Assembly: GCA_002433465.1 (NCBI GenBank) | Contig: DJIE01000111.1 | Location: 1-20,197 of the forward strand | DNA length: 20,197 nucleotides | Direction: 5' to 3' | Source: Salinisphaera sp. UBA6602 | GTDB lineage: Bacteria > Pseudomonadota > Gammaproteobacteria > Nevskiales > Salinisphaeraceae | Shown: piece by piece, positions 10,303-17,038 of the stretch | Position numbering within the stretch: the first letter of the stretch is position 1 | Layout: each line of letters starts with the position of its first letter | The notes under the pieces: model-generated | The model's database searches: none | The model's input: only the letters and a program-made list of their open reading frames with translations | Told to the model about the DNA's origin: nothing | Made by a program: the position numbers and the translations under genes

Positions 10303-11190
10303 ATGATGTTCGGGCGCCGCAAGAAAATGGAGCAGGCGGTACGCGGACGCAGCCTGTTTTCGGATGCGCTGCGCCGGCTGCGCTCGAACAAGGCCGCGCT
10401 GGCCTCGATCGGCGTGCTCGGGTTCATCGTGGTCGCAGTGGTGGTGGGGCCGTGGCTGTCGCCGCACAACTACTTCGCCCAGGACTACGGCGCGATCTGG
10501 GTCGCCCCGACCAGCGTTGATGCCCACTGGTTCGGCACTGACGGGCTGGGGCGGGATCTGTTCGTACGCGCGCTCGAAGGCGGGCGTATTTCGTTGATGA
10601 TCGGCTTCGTGGCCACGCTCGTGAGCCTGATCATCGGCGTGGCCTACGGCGCCACGGCCGGCTATGCCGGCGGGCGCGTGGACGGGGTGATGATGCGCAT
10701 CGTGGATATTCTCTATGCGATGCCGTTTCTGTTCTTCGTGATCCTGCTGATGGTGTTCTTCGGCCGCAATATCCTGCTGATCTTCGTGGCCATCGGTGCG
10801 ATCAACTGGCTGGACATGGCCCGTATCGTGCGCGGGCAAACGCTCGCGCTCAAACAACAGCCGTTCATCGAAGCCGCGCGTATGTCCGGCGCGCCGGCGG
10901 TGTCGATCATCGCCCGCCATATCGTGCCCAACCTGCTCGGCGTGGTGGCGGTGTATATCACCCTCACCATCCCGCAGGTGATTCTGTTCGAATCGTTTCT
11001 GAGCTTTCTCGGCCTGGGCGTGGCCGAACCGGCCACGTCCTGGGGCGCGCTCATCAAGGACGGCGCCGACGAAATGAATCGTGCCCCCTGGCTTTTGATC
11101 GTGCCGGCCGTGTTTCTCGCCGCCACGCTGTTCTGCTTCAACTTCATCGGCGACGGCCTGCGCGACGCGCTGGACCCCAAAGACCGCTAG
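10303..11190 (+). CDS. oppC: Oligopeptide ABC transporter permease OppC
   Basis: Second inner-membrane permease of the importer. The N-terminal cytoplasmic tail contains GRSLFSDALRRLRSNKAA, as in OppC/DppC, followed by the first helix (ASIGVLGFIVVAVVVGPWL), the HWFGTDGLGRDLFVR loop, and five further helices. The EAA-type docking loop reads FIEAARMSGAPAVSIIARHIVPN. The end, FNFIGDGLRDALDPKDR, is the canonical OppC/DppC tail. The start is uncertain: GTG 10294, ATG 10303 and ATG 10306 are in frame and none has a good ribosome site; ATG 10303 gives 295 residues (E. coli 302). The gene ends with TAG, and the expected next gene, oppD, is absent here, lying 3.5 kb further on beyond a minus-strand module. 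Confidence 0.95.
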   Translation: MMFGRRKKMEQAVRGRSLFSDALRRLRSNKAALASIGVLGFIVVAVVVGPWLSPHNYFAQDYGAIWVAPTSVDAHWFGTDGLGRDLFVRALEGGRISLMIGFVATLVSLIIGVAYGATAGYAGGRVDGVMMRIVDILYAMPFLFFVILLMVFFGRNILLIFVAIGAINWLDMARIVRGQTLALKQQPFIEAARMSGAPAVSIIARHIVPNLLGVVAVYITLTIPQVILFESFLSFLGLGVAEPATSWGALIKDGADEMNRAPWLLIVPAVFLAATLFCFNFIGDGLRDALDPKDR

Positions 11191-11221
11191 CGCCCGCCCA
11201 TCATTCGAAGGCGACGGGCGC
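11190..11221. terminator. Inverted repeat at the oppC/cupin convergent junction
   Basis: GCGCCCG (11190-11196) and CGGGCGC (11215-11221) form a perfect seven-pair stem with an 18-base loop that covers both stop codons of the convergent genes, which lie only ten bases apart. It could act in both directions, but there is no T-run on either side, so termination is inferred from position only. Confidence 0.3.
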
Positions 11222-11545
11222 GAACCACTGGATGAGCACTCGACAGCCCTCGGGGCTGGCCACGCTGTGAGCGCTGCCAGCCGGGTTGTAAACATAGCTG
11301 CCGGCCGTATAGCGTCCGTTCTCGTCCTGTTGGCTGCCCTGGAGCACGTAAATATGCTCGTCGCCGGTATGGCGATGCCACGGCACCCATGCGCCTGGCA
11401 GATAGTCGAGCAGGGCCATCCGCGGGGTCTGTTCGTAGCCGGGTTGTAGTACGAATATCTGAACGCCCTCGCGCAAGGCGGCCCAGCCGGGACCGTCGCG
11501 TGGTCCGGCATCGGGGATGGCAAGGGTTTGCGGCGATTGGTTCAT
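11201..11545 (-). CDS. Small single-domain cupin protein
   Basis: A 114-residue cytosolic cupin, probably metal-binding. Both cupin motifs are nearly perfect: motif 1 fits G(X)5HXH(X)3E(X)6G (GAWVPWHRHTGDEHIYVLQG), and motif 2 fits G(X)5PXG(X)2H (GSYVYNPAGSAH) with the last position S in place of N. The general look is that of ChrR-type or dioxygenase-like cupins; no substrate can be assigned. Its ATG overlaps the permease stop by four bases (ATGA at 11542-11545), so translation is coupled, and it is the last gene of the minus-strand module. It may act on or sense the compound imported by that permease; this is inference from position. Confidence 0.82.
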   Translation of the reverse strand: MNQSPQTLAIPDAGPRDGPGWAALREGVQIFVLQPGYEQTPRMALLDYLPGAWVPWHRHTGDEHIYVLQGSQQDENGRYTAGSYVYNPAGSAHSVASPEGCRVLIQWFAPVAFE

Positions 11546-12858
11546 GGCCGGCGCACCTCGGCACGCGACGCGGCTCGGTTCGAGTGTGTGGCCGCGTCCG
11601 TGCCGTGGCCGATGCCGAACCGATCCGCGAGCCAGAAGCCTGCGCCGCCGCCGAGCATTGCGGTTACCGCCACCGACATCTGGGCAATAAAGGTGTCGAC
11701 GAATGCGGCCAGTACCACCGCGACTGCCCAGCCGGTCAGCGCGGCTGCCGGGTTGGCTTCGCCGGTGACACCCTTGAGCGCGAAGTGCGCGATCATCACC
11801 CCGCCAATCCCGGGTACGACGACACCGAGCAGGCTCAGCCAGCCGATGAGCATGTCCCAGACGCCGGCACTAGCAGCGAGCGTGCCGATCACGCCGAACA
11901 CGATCGCCATGGTGGCGAAACGTTGTGAAACCACCTGACTCCAGCCGGTCGCGGCGTTGTAGAGACAGTGCATGCATACCGAGGCACAGTTGATCACGAA
12001 AAACAGGGCCGCGATGGGCGTCAGCCAGGGCGCATAGCCGGCCACCACGGCAGCGAAGTTGCCGTCCTGTGCGGTGCCGGCCGCGGTGACCACCGCGCCC
12101 AGCATCATCGACAGGCCGTTGGCCAGCGGAAAGGCGCTCGCCGTGGCGATCAGTGCATGTGTCGGACGTTTCGCCCAGCGGGTGAAATCGGCGGTGAGCG
12201 TGCCCGAATCGATGAAGAGCGAGATGACCATGGTCACACCGATACCGATAGTGATCGCACTGGCATCGGGGCTGCCGGCATAGCGTCCGATCTGCTGCCA
12301 GGAATGGTCGGACAGCGTGATCGCAAGCGCCGCGATCGCCATGACGATGAAAAATGGCACGGAAAGCGCCCCCACGACGGTCAGCGCGCGCACCCCCAGC
12401 ATGGTCATGCCGGTGAACAGCGCGCCCGCGAACAGGCTGACCACCAGCGCCGGCCAGCCGAGCATGTCCTCCAGGCCGGCCCCGGCCAGGCCGGTCTGGA
12501 CCGCGAACCAGCCGACCACCAGGGTGGACAGAAACGCGGAGACAACTTGTGCGGCCCGCGGGCCGAACACGTCCCGCGACAACAGCGGAAACGAACGGCC
12601 GGTTCGGGCGGCGGTGACGCTTTGGGCGCCGACATAGGCGAACATGACGAGGTTGCCGGCCACGATCGCCAGCAGGGCGAGCTCAAAGCCCAGGGCCCGG
12701 GTCAGTTCGCTGCCGAGAAAACCGCCGGTCACGACCAGCGGAAAGCCGATCCAGACCAGCGTGACCGATAGCAGCGAATGCCGATGCGTCGACGGCACCG
12801 GCTCGTTTTCGAACTCGTGGGTGGATGCGGGCTGGGTATTGTGTGCGGTATCGCTCAT
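11542..12858 (-). CDS. NCS1-family nucleobase/cytosine permease-like transporter
   Basis: A polytopic inner-membrane protein of 438 residues with about twelve hydrophobic helices, of the purine-cytosine permease (NCS1, CodB-like) family: cation-coupled symporters for cytosine, uracil, allantoin, hydantoins and related compounds. After a hydrophilic start (1-28), helix 1 reads SVTLVWIGFPLVVTGGFLG, and the conserved second half of repeat one includes SRDVFGPRAAQVVSAFLSTLVVGWFAVQ, close to the FGVKGS...GGTQVGWFGV region of CodB. The C-terminal tail after about residue 412 is hydrophilic. It is downstream of a biuret-hydrolase-like gene (49-base gap) and overlaps the cupin by four bases. This suggests import of the hydrolase's substrate or of a related N-rich compound; the actual cargo cannot be read from sequence. 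Confidence 0.85.
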   Translation of the reverse strand: MSDTAHNTQPASTHEFENEPVPSTHRHSLLSVTLVWIGFPLVVTGGFLGSELTRALGFELALLAIVAGNLVMFAYVGAQSVTAARTGRSFPLLSRDVFGPRAAQVVSAFLSTLVVGWFAVQTGLAGAGLEDMLGWPALVVSLFAGALFTGMTMLGVRALTVVGALSVPFFIVMAIAALAITLSDHSWQQIGRYAGSPDASAITIGIGVTMVISLFIDSGTLTADFTRWAKRPTHALIATASAFPLANGLSMMLGAVVTAAGTAQDGNFAAVVAGYAPWLTPIAALFFVINCASVCMHCLYNAATGWSQVVSQRFATMAIVFGVIGTLAASAGVWDMLIGWLSLLGVVVPGIGGVMIAHFALKGVTGEANPAAALTGWAVAVVLAAFVDTFIAQMSVAVTAMLGGGAGFWLADRFGIGHGTDAATHSNRAASRAEVRRP

Positions 12859-12907
12859 GAGCGGCTCTTGTCGATGATGTGCGTGGACCGATTGCCTCGG
12901 TTGGCGA

Positions 12908-13603
12908 TCAGGCGGATTCGAGCCCGGCCAGCAGGGCCGAGGAGGGCGCGGTCGCGCCGAAGATGCCGCCCTGCATGCTGATCATCGATATCGCCGCATC
13001 CCGGTGGCGGATCTCGGTGGCGCCGGTACAGTCGGTGAGCATCAGGCACTCGAAGCCGCGGTCGTTGGCTTCCCGCATCGTGGTGTGAACACAGACATCG
13101 GTGGTGATGCCGCCGATGATCAAATGGCTGCGCCCGCAGGTATGCAGGACGTGCTCCAGATCGGTGGCATAGAACGAGCCCTTGCCCGGCTTGTCGATGA
13201 CGATCTCGCCGTCGGCCGGCGCCAGCTCGGGGATGATTTCCCAGCCCGGCTCGCCGCGCGTGAGCACGCGTCCGCAGGGGCCGGGCTCGCCGATCGTCGC
13301 GCCGATCTGTTCGCTGCGCCAGCGTTTGTTGGCGGGCAGATCGACCTACTCCGGGCGGTGACCCTCACGCGTATGAATGACCATGATTTCCGGGTGCTGG
13401 CGCACGGCCGCCAGCACGTTCTGTAGCGGTTCGACCGCGGCCCGGGTCAGCGACAGGTCGTAACCCATGCGATCGACATAGCCGCCACGCCCGCAGAAAT
13501 CGGTTTGCATGTCGATCACGATCACCGCCAGTTTCGATAGCTCGACCTCGGTATCGAACGGCCAGCGGTAAGGGTCGGCGGGCAGGGAAAGCGTCTTGCT
13601 CAT
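12908..13603 (-). pseudogene. Biuret-hydrolase-like cysteine hydrolase (isochorismatase fold), interrupted by TAG
   Basis: Read across one stop, this frame gives a 231-residue member of the isochorismatase-like cysteine hydrolases, closest in remembered sequence to biuret amidohydrolases. Codon 86 (13346-13348) is TAG, exactly where relatives have a leucine in [16 protein letters not shown]; the frame is otherwise intact on both sides. The catalytic triad is preserved but split: Asp31 (VIDMQTDF) before the stop; Lys138 or Lys141 (DKPGKGSF) and Cys171 (TTDVCVHTT) after it. The 5' part has a good ribosome site (GAGG 13611-13614, seven bases from ATG 13603). A GTG at 13267 could start the downstream piece, but that piece lacks the Asp. 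TAG ends several other genes here, so recoding is unlikely. A sequencing error is possible. Confidence 0.85.
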
Positions 13604-13654
13604 GGTTGATGCCTCAAATGAAACGGTCGATAGGATTTACAAAGGGGTCATGGG

Positions 13655-13682
13655 GTACCGCCGCCGTGGGGCGCAGCGGTAC
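13655..13682 (-). other. Strong hairpin between the GntR gene and the broken hydrolase
   Basis: GTACCGC (13655-13661) and GCGGTAC (13676-13682) pair perfectly. Directly inside, CGCC (13662-13665) pairs with GGCG (13670-13673) around a GTGG loop, leaving a two-base CA bulge. The eleven-pair stem lies 32 bases after the regulator stop and 52 bases before the hydrolase start. There is no T-run, so an attenuator, processing site or weak terminator is as likely as a terminator. Confidence 0.4.
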
Positions 13683-13714
13683 GCAGTGCGCTTCGGATCG
13701 CAGCGCGCAGGCGT

Positions 13715-14437
13715 TCATGGCGTGGACTCGCTGCGCGATTCGACATAGCAGTGCGCGCTGCGCGCGACCGAAAGCACGTGTGCGCGCGCGGCCTCGGCTG
13801 CGGCCGCGCCATCGCCGGCCAGCACGGCGGCGACGATGGCGGCGTGTTCGTCGAAGGAATGCAGGGTGCGGCGTTCGATCGCGAACTGGGTGTGACGGAA
13901 TGGCTGCAGGCGAGCACGGGTCGCCCGCGTGAGTTCGATCAGGTGATCGCTGCGCGAACCGTCGTAGAGCGCGCTGTGAAAGCGGTCGTTGAACGCGCTG
14001 TACTCGGCCTGACGATGCGCTGCGAGCAGCCCGCGCGAAGACTCGTGCAATGCCTGCAGCGCACGTCGTTCGGCCAGCGGCATGCGCCAGGCACAAAAGC
14101 GCGCGCAGGCCGCTTCGAGTTCGGCCATGGCTTCGAACATGGCAAACAGCGTGGGTGCGTCGATCGAGGCGGTCACCACGCCGCGATTGGGACGGCGCTC
14201 GACCAGCCCCATGGCGAACAGATGGCCGAACGCCTCGCGTACCGGCGTGCGCGATACCGAAAAGCGCGCGGCGATGCCCGCCGCGGTCAGCCGGGTACCC
14301 GGCGGCCAGCGCCCGGCCACGATCTCTTCCGACAGGCGCGTAACCATGTCGTCGACGCTCGTGCCTTCGCGTGCGAGCGCCCCACGGGGCTGCGGATACG
14401 ATTCGTTGCCGGGCGCCATCCTTGAAAGGGCTGTCAT
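13715..14437 (-). CDS. GntR-family transcriptional regulator, FadR/FCD subfamily
   Basis: A 240-residue DNA-binding regulator. The N-terminal winged helix (about 28-90) shows LSEEIVAGRWPPGTRLTAAG, the recognition region FSVSRTPVREAF and wing GLVERRPNRGVVTA. The C-terminal all-helical FCD ligand domain (about 97-222) keeps the usual metal-ligand pattern: N150 and H154 (FNDRFHSAL), H198 (FDEHAAI) and H220 (ARAHV). Such proteins bind small organic or amino acids and usually repress neighbouring catabolic genes, here probably the hydrolase-permease-cupin set downstream on the same strand. ATG 14437 gives the family's normal length; the frame stays open to ATG 14623, but the added 62 residues look non-coding. 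No start has a good ribosome site. The 300-base gap upstream carries palindromes suitable as operators. Confidence 0.9.
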   Translation of the reverse strand: MTALSRMAPGNESYPQPRGALAREGTSVDDMVTRLSEEIVAGRWPPGTRLTAAGIAARFSVSRTPVREAFGHLFAMGLVERRPNRGVVTASIDAPTLFAMFEAMAELEAACARFCAWRMPLAERRALQALHESSRGLLAAHRQAEYSAFNDRFHSALYDGSRSDHLIELTRATRARLQPFRHTQFAIERRTLHSFDEHAAIVAAVLAGDGAAAAEAARAHVLSVARSAHCYVESRSESTP

Positions 14438-14737
14438 GAAGAGGACGAGCCACTGCATGCAGTTTCGGTGCCAACCCGCAAAACAACCGCCAGGCGGCTG
14501 AATCGGCCCTCGCCGGCCTTTATTTTGAAAGGCCTTGCGCGTTAAAGGTGCAGCCGCCGACTCGGGAAAGTGCATGCAATCCGGGCAAACGGATCTGTGC
14601 CGCGGCCGCGCATCAGGCTGCACGGCATCGGTTTTTCGGGCCCGGTCGATGCGTCGAGCGCCTACGGCGCGCGGCCGCGCGCTGTTTGCTACGTGCGCTG
14701 GCCGCCCGTGATACGGCGCTTGTCATACACTGGGCGC
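14438..14737. promoter_or_regulatory. Intergenic region between divergent gntR and oppD
   Basis: Three hundred bases without a convincing gene separate the divergent regulator and oppD. It holds several perfect palindromes: ACTGCATGCAGT (14452-14463), CCGCCAGGCGG (14487-14497), the inverted repeat GGCCTTT/AAAGGCC (14515-14521 and 14528-14534, six-base AT-rich loop), and TGCATGCA (14571-14578). These are plausible operator sites for the GntR protein. An AT-rich patch at 14519-14545 may contain the gntR promoter. For oppD, TTGCTA (14686-14691) and GATACG (14710-14715) are spaced by 18 bases but are weak. No RNA gene is recognised. Confidence 0.45.
14515..14534. repeat. Inverted repeat GGCCTTT-N6-AAAGGCC
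   Basis: Perfect seven-base arms around ATTTTG, the most AT-rich spot of the gntR-oppD gap. It may be a regulator binding site overlapping the gntR promoter, or a short hairpin; there is no gene end nearby that would need a terminator. Confidence 0.4.
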
Positions 14738-15556
14738 ATGCTGCTCGACGTTCGCGATCTGAAAGTGAGTTTTGACACGCCCGATGGCGTGGTGGAGGCC
14801 GTGCGCGGTTTCGATCTACAGCTGGCCGCCGGCGAATCGGTGGGCATCGTGGGCGAATCCGGCTCGGGCAAGAGTCAGAGCGTGCTGGCGCTGATGGGCC
14901 TGTTGGCAGACAACGCGCGGGTCACTGGTAGCGCGACCCTGCAAACCGACAGCGGGGGGCTGGAGTTGATCGGCGCGAAGCGACGCGCGCTCGAGCGTAT
15001 TCGCGGTGCGCGTATCGCCATGATCTTTCAGGATCCGATGACCACGCTCAATCCGCATCTGCGTATCGCCACCCAGATCAAGGAAGTGATCTGCCGCCAT
15101 CGCGGGCTGCGCGGCGGGGCCGCGACCCAGGCGGCGATCGAGATGCTCGAAGCGGTCAAGATTCCGGATGCGCCCCGGCGAATCCGCTATTACCCGCACC
15201 AGTTCTCGGGCGGCATGCGTCAGCGCGTGATGATTGCCATGGCGCTGGCCTGCGAGCCGGATATCCTGATTGCCGACGAGCCCACGACCGCCCTGGATGT
15301 CACCGTGCAGGCCGATATCCTCGATCTCATGGCCGAGCTACGCCAGCGTACGAATGTGGCCTTGCTTCTGATCACCCACGATCTGGGCGTGGTGGCCGGC
15401 CAGTGCGAACGGCTGCTGGTGATGCGCGCCGGCGAAGTGGTCGAACGTGGCGCGATCGACACGATCTTTGCGTCGCCCGCCCACCAGTACACCCGCGATC
15501 TGCTGGCTGCCGTGCCCAAGCTGGAAACACCGCATTTCGCGCGTGTGTCTTCATGA
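14738..15556 (+). CDS. oppD: Oligopeptide ABC transporter ATPase OppD, short form
   Basis: Cytoplasmic ATP-hydrolysing subunit of the Opp importer. All nucleotide-binding motifs are present: Walker A GESGSGKSQ (39-47), the dipeptide-transporter Q-loop region MIFQDPMTTLNPH, signature FSGGMRQR (from 156), Walker B ILIADEP (176-182) and the switch ITHDLG. The protein ends right after HQYTRDLLAAVPKLE, at 272 residues, whereas E. coli OppD has 337. The missing part is the C-terminal oligopeptide-transporter region with its PxGCxFxxRCP cysteine segment, which the partner OppF here retains. ATG 14738 fits the family start MLLDVRDLKVSF; the frame is open further upstream to 14570, but that extension is not family-like. 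The stop overlaps the cls start as ATGA. Confidence 0.9.
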   Translation: MLLDVRDLKVSFDTPDGVVEAVRGFDLQLAAGESVGIVGESGSGKSQSVLALMGLLADNARVTGSATLQTDSGGLELIGAKRRALERIRGARIAMIFQDPMTTLNPHLRIATQIKEVICRHRGLRGGAATQAAIEMLEAVKIPDAPRRIRYYPHQFSGGMRQRVMIAMALACEPDILIADEPTTALDVTVQADILDLMAELRQRTNVALLLITHDLGVVAGQCERLLVMRAGEVVERGAIDTIFASPAHQYTRDLLAAVPKLETPHFARVSS

Positions 15557-17016
15557 CCCTGCCGGATTATCTGACCGACCCGCAGCTGATTGCGCTGATC
15601 AAATTCTGGGGCGCGGTCGTGCTGTTGACCGGCAGCGCGATCGCGGCCAGCGTGCACGCGCTGCTCACCCGGGAAACACCGAGCAGCGCATTCGGCTGGA
15701 TCGGCGTGTCGGTTCTGTTTCCGCCGGTGGGCCCGCTGTTGTATTACATGTTCGGCGTCAACCGCGTGCGCATCCGTGCACGGCGCCTGGATCGTCAGTC
15801 CCGCCATGGTTTGGGCGCACACCAGCCGGGGGCCAACGCTGAACTGCGCGATTACAGCGCCATACTCGACCGCCGGCGGCTTGGCCTGGCCGCTGCCGGC
15901 GATCGGCTCTCGGCCTGGCCGGTCGTGGCCGACAACGGCGTGGACGTGCTCTACGACGGCGAACAGGCCTACCCGCCCATGCTGGAGGCGATCGAGAAGG
16001 CACGCCGCTTCGTCTATCTGAACACCTATATCTTCGAAACCAACCGTACCGGCAAACGCTTTATCGCGGCGCTGGCCCGCGCGGCCGCACGCGGCGTGGA
16101 CGTGCGCGTGCTCATCGACGGTGTCGGCGAATACTATGCCTGGCCGGGCTGGCGGGCGGTCCGTTTGCTGCACAAGCAGGGCGTCAAGGCCGCGCGCTTT
16201 CTGCCGCCGCGGCTGATTCCGCCCTCGCTGCAGATCAATCTGCGCAACCATCGCAAGATTCTTGTGACCGATGCGGGGGTGGCGTTCACCGGCGGCATGA
16301 ATATCGGTGACCGGCATCTGGTGGAAACCGGCAACGGCGTGGCCGACATGCATTTTCGTTTTGCCGGGCCAGTGGTGCGCCAGATCGAGGCGGTCTTCCT
16401 GTCCGACTGGGCGTTTGCCACCGGACGCCAGACCGGCGTATCGCGAGGCGAGATCGCGCCGGCCGGCAACGCGGCCTGTCGCAGTATCGAAAACGGGCCC
16501 ACCCGCGATACCGAGCGCCTGACCACGCTCATCCAGACCGCGATTGCCAGTGCCCGGCGCAGCGTATTGATCATGACGCCGTATTTTCTGCCGGGCCCGG
16601 CGCTTGTCGGGGCGCTGCAGTCGGCGGCGCTGCGGGGTCTGGAGGTCAAGATCGTGCTGCCGGCCAAGAACAACCTGCCGTTCGTGCACTGGGCATCGCG
16701 GCATGCGCTGGGTGAATTGATGATGCGTGGCGTACAGATCTATTACCGGCCGCCGCCGTTCGCCCATACCAAGCTACTGGTGCTCGACGAAGACTACGCG
16801 TTGGTGGGCTCGCCCAATCTCGATCCCCGCAGCCTGCGCCTGAATTTCGAGCTGGCGGTTGAGATCTTCGATCCGACGGGCGTGGGCGGGCTGGCCACGC
16901 ATATTCGCGACACCATCGCCCAAAGCCGGGCCTATTCACTCGCGGAGCTGCATCGCCGGCGTTGGCCCACGCGCCTGCGCGATTCGTTCTTCTGGCTGTT
17001 TTCGTCTTACTTCTAG
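15553..17016 (+). CDS. cls: Cardiolipin synthase (phospholipase D superfamily)
   Basis: Inner-membrane enzyme that condenses phosphatidylglycerol with another phospholipid to give cardiolipin. The 487-residue product matches E. coli ClsA (486). Two N-terminal membrane helices (about 14-36 and 46-67, the latter ending GPLLYYMFG) are followed by two PLD domains with complete HKD motifs: H233-K235-D240 (HRKILVTD, then GGMNIGDRH) and H405-K407-D412 (HTKLLVLD, then GSPNLDPRS). The C terminus WLFSSYF is typical. ATG 15553 overlaps the oppD stop by four bases, implying translational coupling, although lipid synthesis has no obvious tie to peptide import. Next to it, on the opposite strand, is an EEP-fold protein, an arrangement reminiscent of clsB-ybhP in E. 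coli. The two membrane helices argue for the ClsA rather than ClsB type. Confidence 0.95.
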   Translation: MTLPDYLTDPQLIALIKFWGAVVLLTGSAIAASVHALLTRETPSSAFGWIGVSVLFPPVGPLLYYMFGVNRVRIRARRLDRQSRHGLGAHQPGANAELRDYSAILDRRRLGLAAAGDRLSAWPVVADNGVDVLYDGEQAYPPMLEAIEKARRFVYLNTYIFETNRTGKRFIAALARAAARGVDVRVLIDGVGEYYAWPGWRAVRLLHKQGVKAARFLPPRLIPPSLQINLRNHRKILVTDAGVAFTGGMNIGDRHLVETGNGVADMHFRFAGPVVRQIEAVFLSDWAFATGRQTGVSRGEIAPAGNAACRSIENGPTRDTERLTTLIQTAIASARRSVLIMTPYFLPGPALVGALQSAALRGLEVKIVLPAKNNLPFVHWASRHALGELMMRGVQIYYRPPPFAHTKLLVLDEDYALVGSPNLDPRSLRLNFELAVEIFDPTGVGGLATHIRDTIAQSRAYSLAELHRRRWPTRLRDSFFWLFSSYF

Positions 17017-17038
17017 TCGGCTGGGCCGGCCGGCGCCA

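Noticed and set aside
10210..11523. 437-residue minus-strand open frame opposite oppC, running into the cupin region
   Set aside because: Antisense to oppC and out of frame with the cupin, whose motifs are perfect in another frame.
13346..13348. Amber codon in the hydrolase read as a programmed recoding (pyrrolysine or suppression)
   Set aside because: TAG is the normal stop of several genes in this window, the replaced family residue is an ordinary leucine away from the triad, and no recoding element is visible.
14438..14623. N-terminal 62-residue extension of the GntR regulator (ATG 14623)
   Set aside because: The extension is not family-like, crosses palindromes that look regulatory, and makes the protein longer than typical FadR-type regulators.
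15220..16767. 515-residue minus-strand open frame opposite oppD and cls
   Set aside because: Shadow of two genes with complete motif sets; the product is rich in Arg, Gln and His with no domain.
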